Shown piece by piece: positions 1-5,631 of a stretch of 5,631 nt of DNA. Position numbers and translations under genes: made by a program. Source of the DNA: UBA9547 sp044349205 (lineage in GTDB: Bacteria > Bacteroidota > Bacteroidia > Cytophagales > UBA9547); assembly GCA_044349205.1 (NCBI GenBank), contig JBIKRJ010000159.1, forward strand, positions 1 through 5,631. Direction: 5' to 3'. The stretch's first letter is position 1, and each line of letters starts with the position of its first letter. Under the pieces are notes generated by a model that searched no databases, had not been told where the DNA came from, and saw only the letters and a program-made list of their open reading frames with translations.

Positions 1-686
1 CAACGATAATTTTGCCGCACCATCACTGTCACATCTTGCGGGTTGGGTATGTCTAAAATACCATTAAAGTCAATGGTAAATCCAACTTGCTGTTTTGAAT
101 CACGTTCTTTAACATCGGTGGCGAACTGCACATTGGCTTTTACTTCCACCATGGGATCATATACAACAAATTTTCTACTTAAAATCAGATCTGACTGGTC
201 GCCATTGCGATACACTACAAGCAAATAATTGCCCGACAATCGCACACGAGGTACTACAAAACTGTAATGTGTAAAACGGACTTTGGTATTGATGGATGAG
301 GAATAATTGCTAATGAGAGTCTCGTTGAAATCGGTTACTATTTGCAGGTCGGTATAGTTAGAACGAGTCCAATTGGCATTACAATGGTATACTTTGGCGT
401 AGTAGTTGGCATAATTTTTACCCAAATCGTCGAATTCAAGTACAAGCGGCACGGGTTCCAAGCGGTTTACAACGGGTGGGTTCAACACCGAATTCGGAGA
501 GGAGCCCATAGGGTAAAAAAGTACAGTCTTGATACGGTCTTCGTATTCCACATCATCATAAAACAAAGTTTTGACTTGGTTTTGTGAGCTAGCCAACTGG
601 CTTGTGTACATAGCGTTGTGTACACAGCTTGACAAAAAAGATAGCAATGCCAAGAGAACAAATACATATTTCAACGGTAGCCACAT
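1..686 (-). CDS. Type IX secretion system plug protein (former DUF5103), N-terminal part
   Basis: The frame is open from ATG at 686 to the left edge, giving 228 residues of a protein usually near 420. Residues 1-20 form a hydrophobic export signal ending in a lipobox-like LSSC, so Cys21 may be lipidated. The following beta-rich region carries the family hallmarks: a PLVLEFDDL strand (80-88), HCNANW (101-106), DFNE (119-122), FTHY (138-141), SGNYLL (151-156) and SRKFVVYDP (170-178). In Flavobacterium johnsoniae the family member binds the periplasmic end of the giant SprA translocon and closes it when no cargo is bound. This protein is therefore placed in the periplasm at the outer membrane; that role is known for the family and inferred here. 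The in-frame region upstream of 686 has no other ATG before a TAA. AAAGAAG just upstream is a weak ribosome site. It is divergent from the metal ABC ATPase, and no other T9SS gene is visible. The C-terminal domain lies outside the window. Confidence 0.9.
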   Translation of the reverse strand, partial: MWLPLKYVFVLLALLSFLSSCVHNAMYTSQLASSQNQVKTLFYDDVEYEDRIKTVLFYPMGSSPNSVLNPPVVNRLEPVPLVLEFDDLGKNYANYYAKVYHCNANWTRSNYTDLQIVTDFNETLISNYSSSINTKVRFTHYSFVVPRVRLSGNYLLVVYRNGDQSDLILSRKFVVYDPMVEVKANVQFATDVKERDSKQQVGFTIDFNGILDIPNPQDVTVMVRQNYR

Positions 687-700
687 CGCTTCTTTCTTAT

Positions 701-718
701 TTGTATCACACAATACAA
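701..718. repeat. Perfect inverted repeat TTGTAT-N6-ATACAA in a divergent promoter region
   Basis: TTGTAT (701-706) and ATACAA (713-718) are perfect 6-bp arms around CACACA. The dyad lies in the 86-bp region between the plug gene and the metal ABC ATPase gene, 14 bp upstream of the plug start codon. Size and position suit a dimeric repressor site for either gene, but it matches no consensus I can name, and an AT-rich 86-bp region can yield such a dyad by chance. Confidence 0.3.
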
Positions 719-740
719 TATTAGTGCTAAATTCGGCATC

Positions 741-752
741 AATTGTCCAATT
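741..752. repeat. Short palindrome AATTG-TC-CAATT upstream of the metal ABC ATPase
   Basis: AATTG (741-745) and CAATT (748-752) form a perfect 5-bp dyad around TC, 20 bp before the ATPase ATG at 773. It could be half of a metal-responsive operator, since such transporters are often controlled by DtxR/MntR- or Fur-family repressors, but it does not match the typical boxes of those families. Function is unproven. Confidence 0.2.
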
Positions 753-772
753 TCGCTTCTTATTGCTTTTTT

Positions 773-1564
773 ATGATTATTCAAGCCAAAGAACCTATCG
801 TAGAAGTACACGACCTCACGGTTTCGTATCACAATAAACCAGTTTTATGGGACATCGATTTTTCTTTGCCCGCAGGTGTGTTGGCGGGCATCATTGGGCC
901 CAATGGGGCAGGTAAATCTACGCTCATCAAAACCATTATGGGACTTATCGAACCGTCGAGTGGCTACACACATTTGTTTGGGCAAGATTTGGATAAAATA
1001 AGAAAAAGAGTGAGTTATGTACCTCAGCGAGAAACGGTTGACTGGGATTTCCCTGCTTCGGTATTTGATGTGGTACTTATGGGTAGGTATGCCAAAGCAG
1101 GTTTATTCAAGTCTATGTCGCGTGCCGACAAAGAAGTGGCCAGGGAATCTATCAGAAAGGTGGGATTGGAAGCTATGAGCGACCGACAAATCAGCCAGCT
1201 TTCGGGTGGACAGCAACAAAGGGTCTTTATAGCCAGGGCTTTGGCTCAAGATGCCGATTTGTATTTTATGGACGAGCCTTTTGCAGGGGTTGACATGGCG
1301 ACCGAGGCCGACATCATCAAGATTCTGAAAGAAATGAAAGACAAAGGCAAAACAGTGGTGGTGGTGCATCACGACCTGCAATCGGCAATCGACTATTTCG
1401 ACTGGATGGTGATGCTAAATATGCGCCTTGTAGCCAGTGGCCCTACTTCACAAGTTTTCAATCAGGCGACCTTGCAAGAAACGTACGGTTCGCGTCTAAA
1501 TGTACTTACCAAAATAGGCGAGGAGGTTGAAAAGCGGAATTTCCCTATTCGCAAAAATTCTTAA
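773..1564 (+). CDS. Manganese/zinc/iron-type ABC transporter ATP-binding protein
   Basis: This 263-residue protein is a complete ABC nucleotide-binding domain. Visible in order are Walker A GPNGAGKST (42-50), the Q-loop in YVPQ (Gln85), signature LSGGQQQR (143-150), Walker B LYFMDEP (163-169), D-loop AGVD (171-174) and switch histidine His200 in VHHDL. The stretch VPQRETVDWDFPASVFDVVLMGRY (83-106) is diagnostic of the SitB/MntB/ZnuC-like branch, which powers uptake of Mn, Zn or Fe through an inner-membrane permease fed by a binding protein. All catalytic motifs are intact, so it should hydrolyse ATP. The metal cannot be read from the ATPase. I chose ATG at 773 because a TTG at 743 would add ten residues not expected in the family; no strong ribosome site is visible. 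No permease or binding-protein gene lies next to it, which is unusual. The VOC gene follows after 9 bp, probably on the same transcript. Confidence 0.93.
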   Translation: MIIQAKEPIVEVHDLTVSYHNKPVLWDIDFSLPAGVLAGIIGPNGAGKSTLIKTIMGLIEPSSGYTHLFGQDLDKIRKRVSYVPQRETVDWDFPASVFDVVLMGRYAKAGLFKSMSRADKEVARESIRKVGLEAMSDRQISQLSGGQQQRVFIARALAQDADLYFMDEPFAGVDMATEADIIKILKEMKDKGKTVVVVHHDLQSAIDYFDWMVMLNMRLVASGPTSQVFNQATLQETYGSRLNVLTKIGEEVEKRNFPIRKNS

Positions 1565-1573
1565 ACGAACACT

Positions 1574-1960
1574 GTGTTTGCCGCTTGTTTCAATCATTTA
1601 AGTCTTCACGTTTCCAATTTGGAAAAAAGTAAAGATTTTTATGGAAACATATTGGGAATGAAGGAAATAGAAAGACCGAATTTTCCCTACAACGGCGCTT
1701 GGTACGACATGGGTTATGGCTTGTCGCTGCACCTAATCGAAGGTAAAAACTACGAAACCCAAGCAGGAAGCCGAGGCAACCATTTTGCTTTTGAAACGGA
1801 AAATGTACAAGAACTGGAAAATGAGTTGAAGCACAAAGGGGTGGAAATTGTGAGCAACAAAATAAGGGTGGACGGCATTAGGCAATTGTTCGTAAAAGAT
1901 CCAGACGGGTATTTTGTTGAATTTAACGAAGCTAAAAAGCTTTCTTCAACGCAAAGTTGA
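1574..1960 (+). CDS. VOC-superfamily (glyoxalase/bleomycin-resistance/FosA fold) protein, GTG start
   Basis: This 128-residue protein contains one vicinal-oxygen-chelate domain made of two beta-alpha-beta-beta-beta halves. The first half opens with NHLSLHV (7-13) and KSKDFYGNILGM (18-29); the second contains GNHFAFE (68-74), QELENELKHKGVEI (79-92) and the closing DPDGYFVEF (109-117). By comparison with FosA, His8, His70 and Glu116 fall at the three metal-ligand positions, so a divalent metal site is probable; His53 in LSLHL is a further candidate. Substrate is unknown: members include lyases, dioxygenases, thiol transferases and drug-binding proteins, and nothing here supports antibiotic resistance. 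GTG at 1574 is chosen because the first internal ATG (Met29) would remove the first strand and His8. The gap to the ABC ATPase is 9 bp, suggesting co-transcription. Its last 29 bp overlap the end of the convergent beta-barrel gene. Confidence 0.88.
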   Translation: MFAACFNHLSLHVSNLEKSKDFYGNILGMKEIERPNFPYNGAWYDMGYGLSLHLIEGKNYETQAGSRGNHFAFETENVQELENELKHKGVEIVSNKIRVDGIRQLFVKDPDGYFVEFNEAKKLSSTQS

Positions 1961-3116
1961 GCCCAATACCATGGCTATGTGCTGGCCTTGTGGCCATACC
2001 CAAAAAATATCCTTCCACATTTGCTTGCCATTTTTTAGCAAACGATTTCCCAATCCCAAATAAAAGGTTTTCGCGACCAAAGCCACCATAGGCCAAACCC
2101 AGCATCACATCCCATTTTCCCATCGATTTGGTCGTTTTCAGTGCGCTGCGTGGTACAAATGAAGCCACATGGGTATAATAACTTTCAATTGTCGATTTGT
2201 ATTTGCAAGACCAACTATATTCGTATTTCAATTTCAACGAAAAGGGCGTAAGAGAGGTATAGTTTACAGTGCTTTCCTGAATGCCAAATCGTTTTGCAAA
2301 ACCTCTTGTAGAATAATCGACAAAAAGGCTATCGCCGTTGTAGTTGCTAATGTCCTGTATTTCCTCGCCCCGAAGTGTGTAATTGGAATTTCCCTCAAAG
2401 CGAGCTGCTGAAGCCCAATACAGAAAACCAAAATCTTGTAGGGAAACAAAAGCCCTGTGATTTCCTTTTTCAATTCTGTACTGCACATCTAGGGCGCTGC
2501 CCCAACCGCCATAACCTAGTTGCCGATAGTGTAAGGCCAAATTCCCTTCCGACTGAACAAATTCCCCGTTTGGAGCCGTATAAATGCTTGCCTCATTGGT
2601 TTTTATACTTTGGTAATTAAAGCCATGCAAGATGGAAACGGCACCGAACAAAACGCCATTTTTCCCTTTTTTCAAGGCTTTTTCTATACCAAAACTCGCC
2701 TTCGAGTATTGTACATACTCAAATTGTATTTTTGACAAATTGGCCGTTTTGCCCTCGTAGGCAGCATTGCCCAAAAACACAAAACCGAACATGTCTTTCG
2801 GAAAATCAAAACCTAGCAATTCCCGATAGCCCACACCCACAACCCAATGTTTGCGGCCAGCTTTCCATTTGAAGCTAGCCTCGTTTTTAAATTCAAAGCC
2901 AAATCGGTTCTGAACATTCAAATTGTCTCGCACTTCTGTCAGAAAGTCTTTGCTCATAAAACCGCCCCACAGCAATTTGGCAAGTATCGTGTTGGGCAAA
3001 GAATTGGAATTGCCTTCGAAATTTGAATGTAGGGAAATGGAAAATTTTGATGTATCGACCTGAGCAACAGACAATAGCGGAAGAAAAACAAATAAAATAC
3101 AACAACATTTTTTCAT
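1932..3116 (-). CDS. Predicted outer-membrane beta-barrel protein, DUF5723-like
   Basis: I cannot assign a specific function. The 394-residue protein begins with a Sec signal peptide, MKK, a run of three cysteines (4-6) and a hydrophobic core, with likely cleavage after SVA (16-18). The mature part is dominated by alternating polar/hydrophobic strands rich in Tyr, Phe, Trp and Gly, and it ends in phenylalanine (GLNFALKKAF), as expected for a barrel inserted by the BAM machinery. The segment VSLQDFGFLYW (224-234) and the general layout recall DUF5723 proteins of Bacteroidota, an uncharacterised outer-membrane family; that assignment comes from memory of the pattern. There is no T9SS C-terminal sorting domain. 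ATG at 3116 shares its A with the TGA of the upstream lipoprotein gene, so translation is probably coupled. A TTG one codon earlier is also possible. PorP/PorV/FadL-like barrels are alternatives. Its last 29 bp overlap the convergent VOC gene. Confidence 0.72.
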   Translation of the reverse strand: MKKCCCILFVFLPLLSVAQVDTSKFSISLHSNFEGNSNSLPNTILAKLLWGGFMSKDFLTEVRDNLNVQNRFGFEFKNEASFKWKAGRKHWVVGVGYRELLGFDFPKDMFGFVFLGNAAYEGKTANLSKIQFEYVQYSKASFGIEKALKKGKNGVLFGAVSILHGFNYQSIKTNEASIYTAPNGEFVQSEGNLALHYRQLGYGGWGSALDVQYRIEKGNHRAFVSLQDFGFLYWASAARFEGNSNYTLRGEEIQDISNYNGDSLFVDYSTRGFAKRFGIQESTVNYTSLTPFSLKLKYEYSWSCKYKSTIESYYTHVASFVPRSALKTTKSMGKWDVMLGLAYGGFGRENLLFGIGKSFAKKWQANVEGYFLGMATRPAHSHGIGLNFALKKAF

Positions 3117-3118
3117 CA
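3114..3118 (-). promoter_or_regulatory. TGATG stop/start overlap (translational coupling)
   Basis: Read on the minus strand, TGA (3118-3116) ends the lipoprotein gene and ATG (3116-3114) starts the barrel gene, sharing one base. No purine-rich Shine-Dalgarno stands upstream, so the barrel may be translated by termination-reinitiation. This ties expression of the two proteins together and supports a functional pairing. Confidence 0.75.
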
Positions 3119-5212
3119 ACGCGAAACTTTGGGATTTACACGCCCAATGAGCGCTAAACGAGCCGAGTAATCGGAATAAATTTTCACCTTTAAGTTGGGT
3201 GGCGTATCAAATCGGGCTTCCAACACTACTTTTTTGGCTTTCGACACTAAATACAGCAGGCTGTTGTCGAATGGAAGCTCAATTTTACTGTATTTTTCAC
3301 CCAACACTTTTCCTGTATTGGCGTCAACATCGGCAGCTAGCATGGGCGAGTTACCCGTCAACACCACATTTTCCAATCCGTTTTCGGAAAGAAAAATCGC
3401 ACTCAGAGTCGCATTAAAAGGAAATCCGTTGTAAGCCGAAATTCGTAACGCACCGCCACTGGTTTCAAACTGCAATTCGGTTGGATTGATAGAAAGGGTG
3501 TCTCGCAACATCAGCCCCTGAACCGAGACTTTCATGGGTACTTCTAGTTGCATTTGCGCCAACAGTTTGGAATTGTTGTAAACAAAACTGTTGGTATCGT
3601 ATATGTAGCCCACTTTGGTTTGAATTTTGTAGGCCAATTTGTTGGGAAAAATGGAAACCAATTCGGGAAAATTGGACGACTTGCCATTTTTGAAAACAGT
3701 GGTAGCAATTTTGTAGGGTGAATCTGTTGCGGCGGCAAATTGTATGTCTTTGCCAATCAAATCTGGGTCAGAGGCCTGTACCGATGCGCCGCTTTGGTTG
3801 CTTGCTTTCAGTTCCACCAGCTGTATATTTCCTACTACACCCAGTCCGTTTTCTATACTAAAATTCAACTTAACTTCTTCGGGTACTATTTTCTCGGCAT
3901 TTAGATTCGAAAATATATCGGTGCTAATGACGGAACCATAGGTTGTATCGAGTTTGCCCAAATACCCGCGTGCATAATTTGGCTTTACGTCATTTAGGTA
4001 CACATTTACCACAATGCTGTCATTCAAATTTAGGTTTACCTTTTTTCCCGTGTATTTTACCCTTGCTTTGAATTCGTACAGAAAACGATTGTAATAATCG
4101 GGAGGAGAAGACAGATTTAGGTTATAGTCATTCACTGGAACTTTCAGCTGTATTTTGGTGCTTGAATTTGGTTTGGCAGGCGGTACCACGCCCATAAATA
4201 CCAGCGGAACACCCTTAAGGGTGGTTTTGGGCATGGTATAGGTCATAAAAATAGAATCTTGAATGGTACTTATCACATCCAACACAATGTCACCCTCGTC
4301 AATTACGGCTTCTTTCAATTGAAGGTCGCCCATATCTTCGAGCGCTACGGCTTGCTTGTCTGTAATCACATCCTGGTCGGGAAAAACAGCAATGGCCGTT
4401 TTAACTTGAAGATTTCTAAACTCAATTTTCACCTCAATGGCATCGGAAAGGCGAATAATCGCATTCCTGTCGGTTTGTAGGCTGATAGAAGGCAGATTTA
4501 CATTCAGGTTTCCATCTATTTTTTTGTCGGTCAAATCGTAAGTTTTCACAACTGAAGCCCCTTTTTCTATCGATAGGTTTGCTTCGCTTGCTATCACCGA
4601 ATTGTCTGAAGCATTTTGAATCGAATAGTCGAGTTTTGTGACACGCATGGGTAGTCTGTTGGTGAAAGTAATCACCATTTCACCCGAACGCATTTCGGCC
4701 GATTCGAAAAACTGATTCAGACTAATGGGAACCGTGCCAACCGGAAAAGTGAGGATGCTAGGCAAAAGATTGACAAAAGGAGAAGCAGAAAGGGGCTTCC
4801 CATCCAGTCTTTTAAGTTCTCTGCCAAATAGCACATTTAACGTATTTCCCGATTTTATCAGCTGGCTTGCCATGCTGTCCAAGGTAAATTTTTGCGTAAT
4901 GGTGGGCACTTCCAACCTCAACGAATCTAATTTGAAGTTGCGGTTAAATGGCGGGGCGTTGAATGTTTTAAGGACATTCAGGGAAATGGAATCGAGTTTT
5001 TGGTTGAAAACAAGGCGCAACAAGCCACTGCTATCGCGCCTTAGCTGGCTGGTATCGGATATTAGGTTTTGGATGGTAAGTTTGGTGTTAGCTATGGGAA
5101 ACACTAATTCCGGCTCCCATTTGGCAGGTTCAAAAACCTTTCGGCACGAAAAAAGCAATAGTACAGAAAAGACAAGAATTAAATATCGAACTATATTTGT
5201 GCGCACTAACAT
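3116..5212 (-). CDS. Large modular Bacteroidota lipoprotein of unknown function
   Basis: I recognise the type of protein but not a function. Starting at ATG 5212 it has 698 residues. A hydrophobic segment ends in LLFSC, making Cys23 the probable lipidated residue. After KWEPELVFPIANT (31-43) the rest is beta-rich, with almost no cysteine and no visible catalytic motif. Similar strands recur: SGEMVITFTNRLP (176-188), VKLNFSIENGLG (447-458) and SGGALRISAYNGFP (585-598), with a weaker one at EGDIVLDV (306-313). This suggests three or four immunoglobulin-like sandwich modules, resembling LEA14/WHy-type strands. The tail KVKIYSDYS (675-683) is typical of unannotated Bacteroidota lipoproteins. Location is probably the outer membrane. 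It is the first gene of a coupled pair with the barrel gene, so a lipoprotein-barrel complex is inferred. ATG at 5212 gives a normal-length signal peptide; an in-frame ATG at 5242 would add ten residues before it and is less likely. Confidence 0.82.
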   Translation of the reverse strand: MLVRTNIVRYLILVFSVLLLFSCRKVFEPAKWEPELVFPIANTKLTIQNLISDTSQLRRDSSGLLRLVFNQKLDSISLNVLKTFNAPPFNRNFKLDSLRLEVPTITQKFTLDSMASQLIKSGNTLNVLFGRELKRLDGKPLSASPFVNLLPSILTFPVGTVPISLNQFFESAEMRSGEMVITFTNRLPMRVTKLDYSIQNASDNSVIASEANLSIEKGASVVKTYDLTDKKIDGNLNVNLPSISLQTDRNAIIRLSDAIEVKIEFRNLQVKTAIAVFPDQDVITDKQAVALEDMGDLQLKEAVIDEGDIVLDVISTIQDSIFMTYTMPKTTLKGVPLVFMGVVPPAKPNSSTKIQLKVPVNDYNLNLSSPPDYYNRFLYEFKARVKYTGKKVNLNLNDSIVVNVYLNDVKPNYARGYLGKLDTTYGSVISTDIFSNLNAEKIVPEEVKLNFSIENGLGVVGNIQLVELKASNQSGASVQASDPDLIGKDIQFAAATDSPYKIATTVFKNGKSSNFPELVSIFPNKLAYKIQTKVGYIYDTNSFVYNNSKLLAQMQLEVPMKVSVQGLMLRDTLSINPTELQFETSGGALRISAYNGFPFNATLSAIFLSENGLENVVLTGNSPMLAADVDANTGKVLGEKYSKIELPFDNSLLYLVSKAKKVVLEARFDTPPNLKVKIYSDYSARLALIGRVNPKVSR

Positions 5213-5223
5213 TTTGTATATCA

Positions 5224-5231
5224 CAAATCTA
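5224..5231 (-). promoter_or_regulatory. Candidate Bacteroidota -7 promoter element TAGATTTG
   Basis: On the minus strand TAGATTTG matches the TAnnTTTG element used by the main sigma factor of Bacteroidota and lies 11 bp upstream of ATG 5212. No clear TTTG -33 partner is seen at the expected spacing; TTCTG about 20 bp upstream is a poor match. If it is real, the leader is only about 5 nucleotides and the ATG at 5242 cannot be the start. Confidence 0.3.
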
Positions 5232-5318
5232 AACAAAAGCATTTCCAACTTCAGAATGTTTTTTTAACTTTCCTAAAAACTACTATTATTAAAATTGAAT
5301 TAGACTATTTAACTGACC

Positions 5319-5631
5319 ATGGAAGTATATCAAAGCAAAGAAGATGATTGTATTACTCTCACAATAGACGGCGAATTGGATGCCAGTTCCTGTTCGGTGT
5401 TAGACGAATCGATACAGCAAGTCGTCAACGACAACGAAAAGCGTATTCTGATAGATTGCAAACAGTTGGCTTACATATCGTCGGCCGGACTGGGCGTTTT
5501 CATGTCGTACTTACAAGAGTTTGGCGAAAACGATATTCGCATGATTCTTTTCAACATGAACCCACAAGTGAAAGAAGTTTTTCGTATTCTGGGTTTGGAT
5601 AACCTCATCAAAATAGTGCCCACCAAAGAAG
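5319..5631 (+). CDS. STAS-domain anti-sigma-factor antagonist (SpoIIAA/RsbV-like), 3' end missing
   Basis: The frame opens at ATG 5319 and runs off the right edge after 104 residues. The family is usually 100-120 long, so only a few residues are likely missing. The fold elements are in order: strand ITLTIDGELDASS (12-24), strand RILIDC (42-47), the phosphorylation loop YISSAGLGVFMSYL (52-65), strand IRMILFNM (73-80) and helix QVKEVFRILGL (83-93). Ser55 aligns with the serine phosphorylated in SpoIIAA (Ser58), with Ser54 in place of the aspartate. In this family the unphosphorylated protein binds an RsbW/SpoIIAB-type kinase and releases its sigma factor or other target; a PP2C phosphatase resets it. 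There are no transporter segments, so it is cytoplasmic and stand-alone. It is divergent from the lipoprotein gene across 106 bp that contain no convincing operator. Partners are expected just beyond the window. Confidence 0.93.
   Translation, partial: MEVYQSKEDDCITLTIDGELDASSCSVLDESIQQVVNDNEKRILIDCKQLAYISSAGLGVFMSYLQEFGENDIRMILFNMNPQVKEVFRILGLDNLIKIVPTKE

Noticed and set aside
482..667. Minus-strand 61-residue frame inside the plug gene
   Set aside because: It is a frame shadow of the plug gene, whose own frame is open to the left edge and carries the family motifs.
743..772. N-terminal extension of the ABC ATPase from a TTG start
   Set aside because: The ten extra residues are not expected for this family, and ATG at 773 gives a normal N-terminus.
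1946..1960. Small hairpin TCAAC-gcaaa-GTTGA at the convergent gene ends, considered as a terminator
   Set aside because: The stem is only 5 bp and no proper T-tract follows directly on either strand; it also lies inside coding sequence.
1574..1960. Annotation of the VOC protein as a fosfomycin-resistance (FosA/FosB) enzyme
   Set aside because: Only the generic metal triad of the superfamily is visible; residues specific for fosfomycin or thiol binding cannot be recognised.
4725..5267. Open plus-strand frame of 180 codons
   Set aside because: It lies entirely antisense to the lipoprotein N-terminus, shows no domain pattern, and the opposite strand has a clear signal peptide and beta-rich protein.
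5290..5297. TAAAATTG upstream of the STAS gene as a TAnnTTTG promoter element
   Set aside because: It has one mismatch in the core and no TTTG-like -33 element at usual spacing; expected by chance in such AT-rich sequence.

Overview
The window reads as chromosomal DNA from a Bacteroidota bacterium, probably in the Cytophagales/Flavobacteriales range. Evidence is a type IX secretion 'plug' protein, a large Bacteroidota-style modular lipoprotein paired with an outer-membrane beta-barrel, weak or absent Shine-Dalgarno sequences, and one TAnnTTTG-type promoter element. I see no rRNA, tRNA, CRISPR array, insertion sequence or integration scar. Nearly all of it is coding, and no gene-free stretch exceeds about 110 bases.

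Layout: bases 1-686 (minus) hold the N-terminal 228 residues of the T9SS plug protein (former DUF5103), which runs off the left edge. After an 86-bp divergent intergenic region with two small inverted repeats, a plus-strand pair follows: a manganese/zinc/iron-type ABC transporter ATPase (773-1564) and, 9 bp later, a GTG-initiated VOC (glyoxalase/FosA-fold) protein (1574-1960). These converge on and overlap by 29 bp the tail of a minus-strand pair. That pair is transcribed from the right: a 698-residue lipoprotein with repeated beta-sandwich-like modules (5212-3116), then a 394-residue outer-membrane beta-barrel protein (3116-1932), joined by a TGATG stop/start overlap. Divergently from the lipoprotein, an STAS-domain anti-sigma-factor antagonist (5319 onward) runs off the right edge.

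How they fit together: three of the six proteins carry export signals (plug, lipoprotein, barrel). The lipoprotein/barrel pair is almost certainly one translationally coupled unit and is the least explained part of the window; a cell-envelope complex is a reasonable inference, but its function is not visible in the sequence. The ABC ATPase has no permease or substrate-binding gene beside it, so its partners must be encoded elsewhere. The STAS protein probably begins a partner-switching regulatory locus continuing to the right. Nothing here forms an obvious defence system or mobile element.
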